DNA of 64,000 nt from Bog-950 sp044228435 (lineage in GTDB: Bacteria > Bacteroidota > Bacteroidia > Chitinophagales > LD1): NCBI GenBank assembly GCA_044228435.1, contig JBGAUW010000001.1, positions 62,001-126,000 on the forward strand. Reading direction: 5' to 3'. Each line of letters starts with the position of its first letter. Position 1 is the first letter of the stretch. A program made the position numbers and the translations under genes. This document shows positions 8,740 to 17,423 of this stretch, one piece after another. The notes under the pieces are model-generated. The model saw nothing but the letters and a program-made list of their open reading frames with translations. It was not told the origin of the DNA and searched no databases.

Positions 8740-9975
8740 TTAATTACTAAACTCCTTCAACGATTTTTTAATAATGGCCAGGCAATCGTCAATCTGCTCT
8801 TTGCTAATTACCAATGGTGGTGCCAGGCGAATGATGTAATGGTGCGTAGGCTTGGCCAACAGGCCATTTTCCATAAATTTCATGCATAAATCCCAACCGC
8901 AGTTTTCATCGTCGGTGTTTAATACAATGGCGTTTAATAAACCCTTGCCGCGTATTTGCTTAATAAGCGGGTGCTTAATTTTCTCCAGTTCGTTACGGAA
9001 ATATTTACCCAGGTAAAAGGCATTGTAAACCAGGTTTTCATCTTTAATAATTTGCAGGGCGGCCATAGCTACCTTGCAGGCCAGCGGGTTACCACCATAG
9101 GTGCTGCCATGTTCGCCGGGCTTAATGTTCATCATCACAGGGTCGTCGCACAATACAGCCGATACCGGCAAAGTGCCACCGCTTAAGGCTTTACCTAAAA
9201 TTAAAATATCGGGGCGAACTTCTTCCCAATCGCAGGCCAGCATTTTACCGGTTCGGCCAAGGCCTGTTTGCACCTCATCGGCTATGAAAAGCACCCCTGC
9301 TTTTTCGCATAAAAACTTAGCCTTAGCCAGGTAGTTCTCATCGGGCACCATTACGCCTGCTTCACCCTGTATAGGTTCTACCAAAAAGCCGCAAACATCT
9401 TTATCGTCTAAAGCATTGCTCAGAGCCGTTAGGTCGTTGTAAGGCACAGTAACAAAGTTAGGCACAAACGGGCCAAAGCCTTTGTAGCTGCTCGGGTCGG
9501 TGCTGGCCGATATGGCCAACAGCGTGCGGCCGTGAAAGTTATTTTCGGGCACTATTATTTTTGCCTTGTTCTCTTTAATGCCTTTAACCTCATAGCCCCA
9601 GCGGCGGGCCAGTTTAATGGCAGTTTCTACGGCTTCCACCCCAGTGTTCATGGGCAATACCTTATCGTAGCCAAAATAGTTGGTTATGTATTTTTCGTAT
9701 TCGCCCAGGGCAGAGTTATAGAAGGCGCGCGAGGTAAGCGTAAGCTTTTCGGCCTGCTTTTTCATTACATCAACAATAAGCTGGTGGCAATGCCCCTGGT
9801 TAACCGCCGAGTAGGCCGAAAGAAAATCGTAGTAGCGCTTGCCATCTACATCCCACATATATACGCCGCGGGCACGGTCTATAACCACCGGCATAGGGTG
9901 ATAATTGTGGGCGCCATAGCGCTCTTCTAATTCAATAAAGTGTTCGGCGCGTGATAGAGCGGTTTCGGTTGTCAT
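8740..9975 (-). CDS. rocD: Ornithine aminotransferase (ornithine--oxo-acid transaminase)
   Basis: This 411-residue class-III PLP aminotransferase transfers the delta-amino group of ornithine to 2-oxoglutarate, giving glutamate semialdehyde (arginine/proline metabolism, cytosolic). Visible family signatures include ERYGAHNYHPMPVV near the N-terminus, MNTGVEAVETAIKLAR, NNFHGRT, VEPIQGEAGV, ADEVQTGLGRTG and ILGKALSGG, with the PLP lysine at ~260. GSTYGGNPLA follows. The reading frame extends to a GTG at 10002, but the -7 promoter box at 10011-10019 would start transcription close to that GTG. The ATG at 9975 is therefore the better start. Confidence 0.93.
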   Translation of the reverse strand: MTTETALSRAEHFIELEERYGAHNYHPMPVVIDRARGVYMWDVDGKRYYDFLSAYSAVNQGHCHQLIVDVMKKQAEKLTLTSRAFYNSALGEYEKYITNYFGYDKVLPMNTGVEAVETAIKLARRWGYEVKGIKENKAKIIVPENNFHGRTLLAISASTDPSSYKGFGPFVPNFVTVPYNDLTALSNALDDKDVCGFLVEPIQGEAGVMVPDENYLAKAKFLCEKAGVLFIADEVQTGLGRTGKMLACDWEEVRPDILILGKALSGGTLPVSAVLCDDPVMMNIKPGEHGSTYGGNPLACKVAMAALQIIKDENLVYNAFYLGKYFRNELEKIKHPLIKQIRGKGLLNAIVLNTDDENCGWDLCMKFMENGLLAKPTHHYIIRLAPPLVISKEQIDDCLAIIKKSLKEFSN

Positions 9976-10010
9976 TGTTTTAGTTTTATTGCTGTGTGCC
10001 ACTTATGCTT

Positions 10011-10019
10011 GCAAAGATA
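10011..10019 (-). promoter_or_regulatory. -7 promoter box of the ornithine aminotransferase gene
   Basis: On the minus strand 10019-10011 reads TATCTTTGC, matching the Bacteroidetes -7 consensus TAnnTTTG. Transcription would start near 10004-10006, leaving a leader of about 30 nt before the ATG at 9975. No convincing -33 box is seen. Confidence 0.55.
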
Positions 10020-10275
10020 GGAAACAGCGTTAAAAATGGGTTTTATGTATTAAAATATGACTGAAAGATGACCAAGTTGCGCGCATGGTTGCGCAAAAAA
10101 AATAAACCCAAAATAAAGTTGATTTAACATACTAAGATTGTTAAGGCTGCGTTTAGCGCCTTTTTGGGTATACGGGCCCGAATCTAAAATGGGCAGCTAG
10201 TAAGCACTAAATCACCCTTATATACAACCAAAGCTGTTTTAAACAAGTTGCGTTATACGTTAATGGCAATATAAG
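10020..10275. other. Gene-free spacer between divergent genes
   Basis: No gene, RNA or mobile element is recognised between the rocD promoter and the promoter of the small gene at 10347. It contains short GC-rich motifs (two TTGCGC copies near 10077-10095) and otherwise AT-rich sequence. Confidence 0.6.
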
Positions 10276-10310
10276 TTTGCAATGTTTGGAGAAATAGTTA
10301 TTATATTTGC
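10276..10310 (+). promoter_or_regulatory. Bacteroidetes-type promoter of the 69-residue gene
   Basis: TTTGC at 10276-10280 and TATATTTGC at 10302-10310 match the -33 and -7 elements of Bacteroidetes promoters with a 21-bp spacer. The predicted start is ~37 nt before the ATG at 10347. Confidence 0.65.
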
Positions 10311-10346
10311 ACTCCCAATTAATATAACCATAAAAAAAGCCAAAAG

Positions 10347-10556
10347 ATGAACTTACAGGAAAAAATCAAAGCTATTGAAATGGATGTTGATATTCTTAAG
10401 AAAGGAATCGACCGCGTGGTAGAAAAATACCCGTTGCCAATTGGTATACTGGTTCGTGGCAATAAAACCGGCCTATCGGTTACCATCGATAGCAACTTTG
10501 ATAAAGTTCCCGAAAAAGTTTTCGAAACTCAAAGAAGAGCTGTAGTAGCTGCTTAA
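10347..10556 (+). CDS. Small conserved-looking protein of unknown function
   Basis: This is a 69-residue protein of even composition. A helical, charged N-terminal third (MNLQEKIKAIEMDVDILKKG) is followed by a possible beta segment (LPIGILVRGNKTGLSVTIDS). There is no signal peptide, membrane helix or metal-binding motif, so it should be cytoplasmic. A well-matched promoter lies upstream and a strong terminator hairpin downstream, so it is very likely a real monocistronic gene. I do not recognise the family. Confidence 0.7.
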   Translation: MNLQEKIKAIEMDVDILKKGIDRVVEKYPLPIGILVRGNKTGLSVTIDSNFDKVPEKVFETQRRAVVAA

Positions 10557-10621
10557 GGTTTACTTACCTTTATTTTAATTTTACTGAACCGTTTATTTAG
10601 TAGCGGAAGTGTGTGCGCCCC

Positions 10622-10639
10622 GGCTGGTTTTTGCCAGCC
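10622..10639. terminator. Small GGCTGG/CCAGCC hairpin
   Basis: A 6-bp stem (GGCTGG 10622-10627 with CCAGCC 10634-10639) closes a TTTTTG loop, just upstream of the stronger hairpin at 10656. It may be part of the same termination region. Confidence 0.35.
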
Positions 10640-10655
10640 AGGAGTGCTATTACAT

Positions 10656-10695
10656 GCAAAAAGCCGGGCGCATTTCTTGTCGCCTGGCTTTTTGC
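10656..10695. terminator. Bidirectional terminator
   Basis: GCAAAAAGCCGGGCG (10656-10670) pairs with CGCCTGGCTTTTTGC (10681-10695) over 15 bp with a single mismatch and a 10-nt loop. The A- and T-rich ends make it usable on both strands. It lies between the convergent 69-residue gene and the PspC-like gene. Confidence 0.8.
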
Positions 10696-10843
10696 GTTTA
10701 GAGATTATTGCACTAACACGCGCTACACAACTAGTATGCTTGATAAGCAGGCTTATGTTTGTTCCTTAAGTAATGTGTTGAATGGATTAATGCTTAGACT
10801 TTTTGTGCCTTGCAGTATTTAGCTGTAGGCATATATCCAAAGC

Positions 10844-11068
10844 TCAAAAATCCCAAACCGGGTTGCGCTTGCCGCGCACGTAATCTTTCATACGTATCCA
10901 AAAAGCCAGTATCATATAAATAATTACCGGCGAACCGATAGTAAGGCAACTGGCGTAAATAAAAAACATGCGAATATCTTTAGCAGGCATTTTAAGCCGC
11001 TCTCCTATTTTTTCGCATACGCCAAACGTGTTCGATTCAATTAAAAACTTAAAAGTTTCTGTTGGCAT
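10844..11068 (-). CDS. PspC-domain membrane protein
   Basis: This 74-residue protein has the PspC signature: a FGVCEKIGERLKMPAKDIRMFF segment, then one hydrophobic helix (IYASCLTIGSPVIIYMILAF) and a short basic tail. PspC-type proteins are inner-membrane stress-response proteins of the phage-shock system. No pspA or pspB homologue is next to it. The frame extends upstream to a GTG at 11146, but the ATG at 11068 (MPTETFKFL) is the natural start for this family and lies below a weak TATATTCG promoter-like sequence. Confidence 0.75.
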   Translation of the reverse strand: MPTETFKFLIESNTFGVCEKIGERLKMPAKDIRMFFIYASCLTIGSPVIIYMILAFWIRMKDYVRGKRNPVWDF

Positions 11069-11235
11069 GGGGTGTTTTTCCGTTTCTGTTTCCGAATATA
11101 ATAACTTACGGTGAATATGAGATAAGGTTTTACCGCATTTATTCACACCTAAAAATAAGATGTGCCAAAACCGATTTTTAGAAGCATTAAGTTTTCGGTT
11201 TTTCTGATAGTTTCACGCCTCAAATTTTAAAGTAC

Positions 11236-12873
11236 ATGGCAGATACCAACTTAGAGTTTAACAAAAACGAAGACGCGTTAAAATTAGTAATGAGCGACCT
11301 GCGCCGTTTAAGCGACCAGATTAAACTGGGTGGTGGTAAAAAATCGATTGAAAAGCATAAGGCCAAGGGAAAAATGACGGCCCGCGAGCGCATTGAAATG
11401 CTGCTGGATAAAGGCAAGCCCGTAACCGAAATAGGCGAGTTTGCAGGCTGGGGAATGTATGAAGAGCAGGGCGGATGCCCAAGCGGCGGTGTAGTAGTAG
11501 TAATGGGTTATGTTAAAGGTCGCTTATGCATGGTAGTAGCTAACGACGCTACTGTTAAAGCGGGTGCTTGGTTTCCTATTACAGGCAAAAAGAATTTGCG
11601 CGCACAGGAAATTGCCATGGAAAACCATATACCGGTAATTTACCTGGTAGATAGCGCCGGTGCGTTTCTGCCTATGCAGGATGAAATATTCCCCGATAAA
11701 GAAAACTTTGGCCGTATATTTTACAACAACTCTATTATGAGTAGTATGGGTATACCGCAAATTTCGGCCATAATGGGCAGTTGTGTAGCGGGTGGTGCTT
11801 ACCTGCCTATATTAAGCGACGAAGCTTTGATTGTAGAAGGTACAGGCTCGGTGTTCCTGGCCGGCAGCTACCTTGTAAAGAGCGCCGTAGGCGAAGAGGT
11901 AGATAATGAAACCCTTGGCGGTGCCGTTACGCACTGCGAAATATCGGGGGTTACCGATTATAAAATGAAGAACGACGAGGAGTGCCTGAAAACTATCCGC
12001 AACCTGGTAGATAAATTTGGTAAGCCGGCCGATGCAGGCTTCGACCGGGCTACACCGGCCAAACCGGCGTTGAACGAAGAAGAAATTTACGGCATTATAC
12101 CCGAAAGCATTACCAGCCAGTACGATATGCACGAAATTATAAAGCGCCTGGTAGATAACAGCGAGATTGAAGAGTATAAAGAAGACTATGGCAAAAGCAT
12201 TATTTGCTGCTATGCCCGTATAGATGGATGGGCCGTAGGTATAGTAGCCAACCAGCGCAAGGTGGTAAAAAGCAAAAAAGGCGAAATGCAGTTTGGTGGT
12301 GTAATTTATAGCGATAGCGCCGATAAGAGCGCCCGCTTTATAATGAACTGCAACCAAAAGAAAATACCATTGGTGTTTTTACAGGATGTAACCGGCTTTA
12401 TGGTGGGCAGCCGCAGCGAACACGGCGGCATTATTAAAGATGGTGCTAAAATGGTTAATGCGGTTAGCAACTCGGTGGTGCCTAAGTTTACCATAGTAGT
12501 AGGCAACAGCTACGGGGCAGGTAACTACGCCATGTGTGGCAAGGCTTATGGCCCAAGGCTGATATACGCATGGCCCACCTCGCGCATAGCCGTAATGGGT
12601 GGCGACCAGGCTGCAAAGGTTATGCTGCAAATAGAGGTAGCCGCGCTTAAAGCCAAAGGGCAGGAAATTCAGCCTGAAGACGAAAAGAAACTGCTGGACA
12701 AAATTAAGCAACGCTACATAAAAACACTCGACCCTAAATACGCAGCAGCCCGTCTTTGGACGGATGGTATAATAGATCCGTTGGATACCCGTAAAGTAAT
12801 TTCGATGGGAATAGAGGCGGCCAACCAGGCGCCTATAACCAAGCAGTTTAGTGTAGGTGTAATACAGACCTAA
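11236..12873 (+). CDS. Acyl-CoA carboxylase, carboxyltransferase (beta) subunit
   Basis: This 545-residue biotin-dependent carboxyltransferase has two crotonase-like halves. The N half carries GKMTARERIEMLLDKG, SAGAFLPMQDEIFPDKENFG, MGSCVAGGAYLPILSDE and LGGAVTHCEISGVTDY. The C half carries FLQDVTGFMVGSRSEHGG, VVGNSYGAGNYAMCGKAY and MGGDQAAKVM. The F(P/PD)xxxFGRIFYN stretch resembles methylcrotonyl-CoA carboxylase beta more than propionyl-CoA carboxylase beta, but the acyl substrate cannot be settled by eye. No biotin carboxylase or biotin-carrier subunit is encoded in the window, so its partner must be elsewhere. Confidence 0.9.
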   Translation: MADTNLEFNKNEDALKLVMSDLRRLSDQIKLGGGKKSIEKHKAKGKMTARERIEMLLDKGKPVTEIGEFAGWGMYEEQGGCPSGGVVVVMGYVKGRLCMVVANDATVKAGAWFPITGKKNLRAQEIAMENHIPVIYLVDSAGAFLPMQDEIFPDKENFGRIFYNNSIMSSMGIPQISAIMGSCVAGGAYLPILSDEALIVEGTGSVFLAGSYLVKSAVGEEVDNETLGGAVTHCEISGVTDYKMKNDEECLKTIRNLVDKFGKPADAGFDRATPAKPALNEEEIYGIIPESITSQYDMHEIIKRLVDNSEIEEYKEDYGKSIICCYARIDGWAVGIVANQRKVVKSKKGEMQFGGVIYSDSADKSARFIMNCNQKKIPLVFLQDVTGFMVGSRSEHGGIIKDGAKMVNAVSNSVVPKFTIVVGNSYGAGNYAMCGKAYGPRLIYAWPTSRIAVMGGDQAAKVMLQIEVAALKAKGQEIQPEDEKKLLDKIKQRYIKTLDPKYAAARLWTDGIIDPLDTRKVISMGIEAANQAPITKQFSVGVIQT

Positions 12874-13147
12874 TTAGGACAGCCTTCCGCCTATGTGCCG
12901 CGATACGCTTCTCGAAGCCCAGCGGGCATTTAGTATATGGGGTTTAAGGTATATTAAACGGTGCAAAAACTGCTCGGCCTAATCAAATTGGCTTTCAAAA
13001 CAACATTTAATTGCCGGGTATAGCATACCCACAGCGCCTTGCAAAGAATGTTGAAAATGAATGCCCAAACATTCATAGCTTATATGGCTTTAATCATATA
13101 TTAGCTTCTGAAAGGCTTTCACACTACCCTTTTACTAAATACTAAAA

Positions 13148-15379
13148 ATGAAAAAACTTTACACGCTTGTTTTGCTAGCGCTGTTGTTTGGCTCATCGGC
13201 CAACGCCCAGGCGCCGCAAAAATTAAACTACCAGGCCATCGTTCGCGATGCCTCGGGCCAGCCGGTATTAGGCGGCTCTAACATTTCAGTACGCTTTCGC
13301 ATACACGATGGTTCGCCAACCGGCCCCATTGTATTCACCGAGAGCAACACAGCCATAGCCAACCAGTTTGGCTTAATTACACAAGTTATAGGGGGCTCAT
13401 CTCCTTTAAGCGGTGTAAACTGGGGCAGCGGTGCCAAATACCTGCAGGTAGAGGTAGATGTAAACGGCGGCGGTAACTATGTTGATATGGGAACCTCGCA
13501 ATTGCTTAGTGTACCTTACGCATTATATGCAGGCAACAGCGGCGGTGGTAACACAGGCCCTACCGGACCAACCGGCGATACAGGACCGGGTGGTGCAGCT
13601 GGTGCAACAGGCCCAACAGGCGATACTGGTCCGCAAGGCCCATCGGGCACCAACGGTAACAATGGAGCAACCGGCCCTACTGGCGATACTGGCCCACAAG
13701 GCACAGCAGGACTTACCGGCCCTACCGGCGATGCCGGCTTACCAGGTAACACCGGCCCAACAGGCGATACTGGCCCTACAGGACCGGGTGGTGGCCCAAC
13801 AGGCCCTACCGGCGATACGGGTGCGCAAGGCGATAAAGGAGATACAGGCCCTACCGGACCAACGGGCGACACTGGCCCACAGGGTAGCGTAGGCGCAACC
13901 GGCCCAACAGGCGATATTGGTTTAACAGGCCCTACCGGCGATACCGGTGCGCAAGGCGATAAAGGAGATACCGGACCAACAGGCGATACCGGACCAACAG
14001 GACCCGGTGGCGGCCCTACCGGCCCCACTGGTGATACCGGCCCAATAGGCCCTACCGGACCAACCGGTGATGTAGGCTTACAAGGTATACAGGGTGTAAC
14101 CGGACCAACAGGTGACACCGGACCAACAGGCTCTGGCGGCGGCCCTACCGGCCCAACAGGCGACACAGGTGCACCAGGTAACACCGGACCAACCGGGGAT
14201 ACTGGCGCACAAGGTGCCCAGGGCAATACAGGTCCTACAGGTGACACCGGCGCACAAGGCGATACCGGACCACAAGGTTTACAAGGCGTAACCGGCCCAA
14301 CAGGTGATACCGGTGCCAAAGGCGATAAAGGAGATATAGGTGCAACCGGTAATACAGGGCCCACCGGCTCTGGCGCTGGCCCAACAGGCCCTACCGGCGA
14401 TGTAGGTCCGCAGGGTAACACCGGACCTACCGGCGATACCGGTGCACAAGGAGATACCGGACCTACCGGAGATGCCGGTGCTACAGGGCCAACAGGCGAT
14501 GTAGGTCCGCAGGGTAACACCGGACCTACCGGCGATACCGGTGCACAAGGAGATACCGGACCTACCGGAGATGCAGGTGCCACCGGACCAACAGGCGATA
14601 CTGGCGCACAAGGCAACACAGGGTCAACCGGTGATACTGGTGCGCAGGGTAATACCGGCCCAACTGGCGACACTGGAGCACAGGGTAATACCGGACCAAC
14701 TGGCCCTACCGGCGATGTTGGCCAACAAGGAAACACAGGCCCTACCGGCCCAACCGGCAATACCGGAACCAAAGGAGATACGGGTGCAACAGGTAATACC
14801 GGCCCTACCGGTGTAGGTTTGCAAGGCCCTACAGGCCCTACGGGAAATACCGGTTTACAGGGAGCAACCGGTGCCACCGGTGCCAGTTTCCCATCGGGTG
14901 CATCTAACAATAACGTTATTGCTTACGATGCCGTTGGTAATAACTGGGTAGCCAAATCAATCACCAACTCATTGGCAGGCGGCTCGCAGCCTCATAACAA
15001 CATGCAGCCTTATTTAGCAGTAACTTTCCTTATAGCTACAGAAGGTATTTATCCATCAAGAAATGGTATAGATCCTTATATTGCAGAAATAATGATGTTT
15101 GGTGGCAATTTTGAAATAAGAGGCTGGGCGTATTGCAATGGTCAACTTATTTCTATAGCATCTAATACGGCCTTGTTTAGCCTTTTAGGAACAACTTTTG
15201 GCGGCAACGGACAAACCACTTTTGCACTGCCCGATTTAAGGGGCCGTGTTCCTATGCATTGGGGTAATGGACCGGGCTTAACACCGCGCGTAATAGGAGA
15301 AGTTGGTGGTGAAGAAACCCATACACTAACAAACTCTGAAATGCCGTTCCATACTCACTCAATCATATTTACACCTTAA
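13148..15379 (+). CDS. Secreted collagen-like protein with C-terminal phage tail-collar / microcystin-dependent-protein module
   Basis: The protein has 743 residues. A Sec signal peptide (MKKLYTLVLLALLFGSSANAQ) is followed by a Bacteroidetes-specific domain (residues ~22-133; KLNYQAIVRDASGQPV, SVPYALYA). Then come ~445 residues of Gly-X-Y repeats dominated by GPTGPTGDTG (~135-580). The C-terminus resembles COG4675/tail-collar proteins: GSQPHNNMQPYLAV...IYPSRN (~611-640), then YIAEIMMFGGNFEIRGWAYCNGQ, LFSLLGTTFGGNGQTTF, ALPDLRGRVPMHWG and EMPFHTHSI. The first block normally ends such proteins and the second begins them, so the domain appears circularly permuted. It is likely a trimeric surface or secreted stalk. 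No T9SS sorting domain is visible. It forms an operon with the subtilase 3 bp downstream. Confidence 0.88.
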   Translation: MKKLYTLVLLALLFGSSANAQAPQKLNYQAIVRDASGQPVLGGSNISVRFRIHDGSPTGPIVFTESNTAIANQFGLITQVIGGSSPLSGVNWGSGAKYLQVEVDVNGGGNYVDMGTSQLLSVPYALYAGNSGGGNTGPTGPTGDTGPGGAAGATGPTGDTGPQGPSGTNGNNGATGPTGDTGPQGTAGLTGPTGDAGLPGNTGPTGDTGPTGPGGGPTGPTGDTGAQGDKGDTGPTGPTGDTGPQGSVGATGPTGDIGLTGPTGDTGAQGDKGDTGPTGDTGPTGPGGGPTGPTGDTGPIGPTGPTGDVGLQGIQGVTGPTGDTGPTGSGGGPTGPTGDTGAPGNTGPTGDTGAQGAQGNTGPTGDTGAQGDTGPQGLQGVTGPTGDTGAKGDKGDIGATGNTGPTGSGAGPTGPTGDVGPQGNTGPTGDTGAQGDTGPTGDAGATGPTGDVGPQGNTGPTGDTGAQGDTGPTGDAGATGPTGDTGAQGNTGSTGDTGAQGNTGPTGDTGAQGNTGPTGPTGDVGQQGNTGPTGPTGNTGTKGDTGATGNTGPTGVGLQGPTGPTGNTGLQGATGATGASFPSGASNNNVIAYDAVGNNWVAKSITNSLAGGSQPHNNMQPYLAVTFLIATEGIYPSRNGIDPYIAEIMMFGGNFEIRGWAYCNGQLISIASNTALFSLLGTTFGGNGQTTFALPDLRGRVPMHWGNGPGLTPRVIGEVGGEETHTLTNSEMPFHTHSIIFTP
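13550..14890 (+). repeat. Collagen-like coding repeat (GPTGDTG type)
   Basis: Degenerate 9-bp periodicity encodes Gly-X-Y triplets, arranged in higher-order units such as GDTGAQGDTGPTGDAGATGPTGDV. One unit of about 87 bp occurs twice almost unchanged (roughly 14400-14486 and 14500-14573). The glycine and proline codon usage also leaves a long spurious open frame on the opposite strand. Confidence 0.9.
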
Positions 15380-15382
15380 TTA

Positions 15383-17113
15383 ATGCGGTATTTTTATTAC
15401 TGGGCTATAGTTTTGCTGGCGGTTTTTCCGGGCAGGGCTATAGCCCAATCTCTTTCAGATAGTGCCCAAAAACCCAAACCCTACTTTGGAGCTTATGAGA
15501 AATTAAATATTCCCGATTTAAGCACCAAAGCACCTGCAGGCTTTATTACCATTGCTGTAATCGACGATGGGTTTAATTTAAACCACACCGCCATTAAAAA
15601 TTACCTGTATAAAAATACCAAAGAGATACCCGGCAACAATGCAGATGATGATGGCAATGGCTTTATTGACGATGTAACCGGCTTTGATTTGGCCGATAAC
15701 GATAATAACACCTCCATCCCCCAGGGCCGCGAATCGTTTTTTTACCACGGCACCATGACGGCCGGAACCATTACCCAAATAGCCGAACGTTGCTTTGGCC
15801 CCAACGCTGCCAATTACATCAAAATTTTACCGGTAAAAACCATGGGCGATAAATCACAGAAGCCTTACATGGAAAACGGGTACGAGGGAATTGACTATGC
15901 GGTTAAACAACATGCCGATATTGTAGTATGTGCCTGGAGCGGTGGCAAATACGACTCGGAAAAATATGAGCAAATATTTAACCGCGCACAGCAGCAAGGC
16001 ATACTTATACTGGCCTCTGCCGGCAACTTTTATAGTGAGAAATGCGACCCACCGGCCTCTATAGCCTCGGTATATGCAGTAGCCGGATTAGACACTTTGT
16101 TAAGCAAGCTTTCAATTTCGAATTACGGTGCGAAGGTTGACCTATCGGCTTTTGGCGAGTTTGTATACGCACCGCTGCCGCTAAAAGATAATACCTTTAG
16201 CTATAACGATGGCAGCTCGGCTGCCGTTGCGCTTGTAGCAGGTTGCGCTGCCGTTTTAAAAGCGCTTAATAAAAAAGCATTGGCAGCCGACATTATGCAG
16301 GCGCTAAAAAACACGGCCAAGCCCATCGATAGCCTTAACCGCTACTATGCCGGTAAGTTAGGGGCCGGCCTACCTAACCTTAGTGCAGCTGTAAAATACT
16401 TAGAACCCAAAACCAGCCGCGATGCTTTTTTTAATGCGCACCGGCCCGAGGGCGACCTAATACTGGATAAAACTACAACCAGTAACCAATGGAACATTGC
16501 CCCACAGGGAGATTACAAGGGTTTTAGCTTTAGCCTTACCGGGCCATGGAATGCCGCCAACAAACCCCTTAATTTTTATGTAGCCGATACATTGGCAGGT
16601 TCATATTTGCCCGATAAATTTCCGAAGCAGCTGGTAATTAACGGCAGCAGTGTAAAGGTAGAGTTTACCGGTAAAAAAAGCGCTGCGGCTTCTATCCTAT
16701 CCTATGCGGCTATACCCATCGATTCTACTACGCTATATTGCAGCGATATACGCTATTTTGAAAACCCGCAAGGCGAGTTTAGCGATGGCAGCGGCAATGC
16801 AGAATATGCCAATAACTGCGCCTGCAAATGGCAAATTAAAGTGCCGGCCAATAAGCGGGTTAAGCTGGAGTTTGACGAATTTAATACCCAGGCCAAAACC
16901 GATTTTGTTTGGATTTTTGAAGGCACCGGCACCCTGCAGGAAAATATATTGGCCAAATTTAGCGGGCCCGATTTACCGCCCGTAGTAGTTTCGGGCAGCA
17001 ATGAGGTGCTTGTTTGGTTTGTAACCGATAAAAAAATAACCGCCCCTGGCTGGCATGTAAGGTATACGGCTACCGATGAAGATGCCGGCATTAAACCACC
17101 ACTTAAAAGATAA
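15383..17113 (+). CDS. Secreted subtilisin-like (S8) protease with C-terminal CUB domain
   Basis: This 576-residue protein has a signal peptide (cleavage near GRAIAQ) and an S8 catalytic domain. The catalytic Asp is in AVIDDGFNLNH (~58), the His in FYHGTMTAGTI (~122), the oxyanion Asn in ASAGNF, and the nucleophile Ser in NDGSSAAVALVAG (~277, in place of the common GTSMA). The DDDGNGFIDD insert looks calcium-binding and is common in Bacteroidetes S8 enzymes. Residues ~452-566 form a CUB domain (CSDIRYFENPQGEFSDGSG, CKWQIKVP, DFVWIFEG). There is no T9SS tail. It follows the collagen-like gene by 3 bp, so the protease probably acts on or with that surface protein. Confidence 0.9.
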   Translation: MRYFYYWAIVLLAVFPGRAIAQSLSDSAQKPKPYFGAYEKLNIPDLSTKAPAGFITIAVIDDGFNLNHTAIKNYLYKNTKEIPGNNADDDGNGFIDDVTGFDLADNDNNTSIPQGRESFFYHGTMTAGTITQIAERCFGPNAANYIKILPVKTMGDKSQKPYMENGYEGIDYAVKQHADIVVCAWSGGKYDSEKYEQIFNRAQQQGILILASAGNFYSEKCDPPASIASVYAVAGLDTLLSKLSISNYGAKVDLSAFGEFVYAPLPLKDNTFSYNDGSSAAVALVAGCAAVLKALNKKALAADIMQALKNTAKPIDSLNRYYAGKLGAGLPNLSAAVKYLEPKTSRDAFFNAHRPEGDLILDKTTTSNQWNIAPQGDYKGFSFSLTGPWNAANKPLNFYVADTLAGSYLPDKFPKQLVINGSSVKVEFTGKKSAAASILSYAAIPIDSTTLYCSDIRYFENPQGEFSDGSGNAEYANNCACKWQIKVPANKRVKLEFDEFNTQAKTDFVWIFEGTGTLQENILAKFSGPDLPPVVVSGSNEVLVWFVTDKKITAPGWHVRYTATDEDAGIKPPLKR

Positions 17114-17150
17114 TTTTTGGGCACGAGCGCTAAAAATTCAATAACTCTGT

Positions 17151-17159
17151 TACATTTGC
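17151..17159 (+). promoter_or_regulatory. -7 promoter box of the SRP RNA gene
   Basis: TACATTTGC matches the TAnnTTTG consensus and sits immediately before the 5' end of the SRP RNA. Confidence 0.7.
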
Positions 17160-17161
17160 GG

Positions 17162-17260
17162 CGGGGCGAGCCTCATACGACCAGCTCCTGTTCAACCCTC
17201 CAGGGCGGAAACGCAGCAAAGGCAGACGGTTGAAGCGGTGCGATATGAGTAACTTGCCCT
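17162..17260 (+). ncRNA. ffs: Small signal recognition particle RNA (4.5S type)
   Basis: The sequence folds as a single long hairpin. GGGCGAG at the 5' end pairs with CTTGCCC at the 3' end, CTCATA with TATGAG, and TTCAACC with GGTTGAA. The apex has a GCG-GAAA-CGC tetraloop stem and the conserved SRP54-binding internal loop (CAGGGCGGAAACGCAGC, AAAGGCAGA). Length (~99 nt) and layout match the bacterial small SRP RNA, which with Ffh targets nascent membrane and secreted proteins. A promoter box directly upstream and a hairpin terminator downstream frame it. Confidence 0.93.
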
Positions 17261-17302
17261 ATTTTTTTTCCTTTCAGGACTAAAAATAGGGCTTTCTTCT
17301 TT
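17256..17302. terminator. Terminator after the SRP RNA
   Basis: GCCCTATTTTT (17256-17266) pairs perfectly with AAAAATAGGGC (17282-17292), followed by a T-rich run (TTTCTTCTTTT). The left arm overlaps the 3' end of the SRP RNA. Confidence 0.65.
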
Positions 17303-17423
17303 TAGCCGGCTTGGCTTTAAGGCCTAAAACTAAATACATTTTTCTGCCTACCTTTTTGTTGTAATTTATCCATCTGTAAAATACTAACTATCAATAGAGT
17401 TTTAATTAAATAAGACCCGCCAT

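Noticed and set aside
10077..10095. Repeated TTGCGC motifs as an origin or DnaA-box cluster
   Set aside because: They are only two short direct copies, do not match a DnaA box, and no replication gene is near.
13016..13030. GGGTAT-AGC-ATACCC hairpin as a terminator of the acyl-CoA carboxylase gene
   Set aside because: The stem is only 6 bp, no T run follows, and it lies ~140 bp after the stop. Too weak to call.
13516..14910. Long minus-strand open frame (464 codons) opposite the collagen-like gene, reading GPVSPVGPV repeats
   Set aside because: It is the complement of GGN/CCN-rich collagen codons, which cannot form stop codons in that frame. It has no start context, and the plus-strand gene has a signal peptide and recognised domains.
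13148..15379. Prophage tail region, suggested by the tail-collar domain
   Set aside because: A Sec signal peptide and the Bacteroidetes N-terminal domain mark a secreted cell protein, and no other phage gene is nearby.
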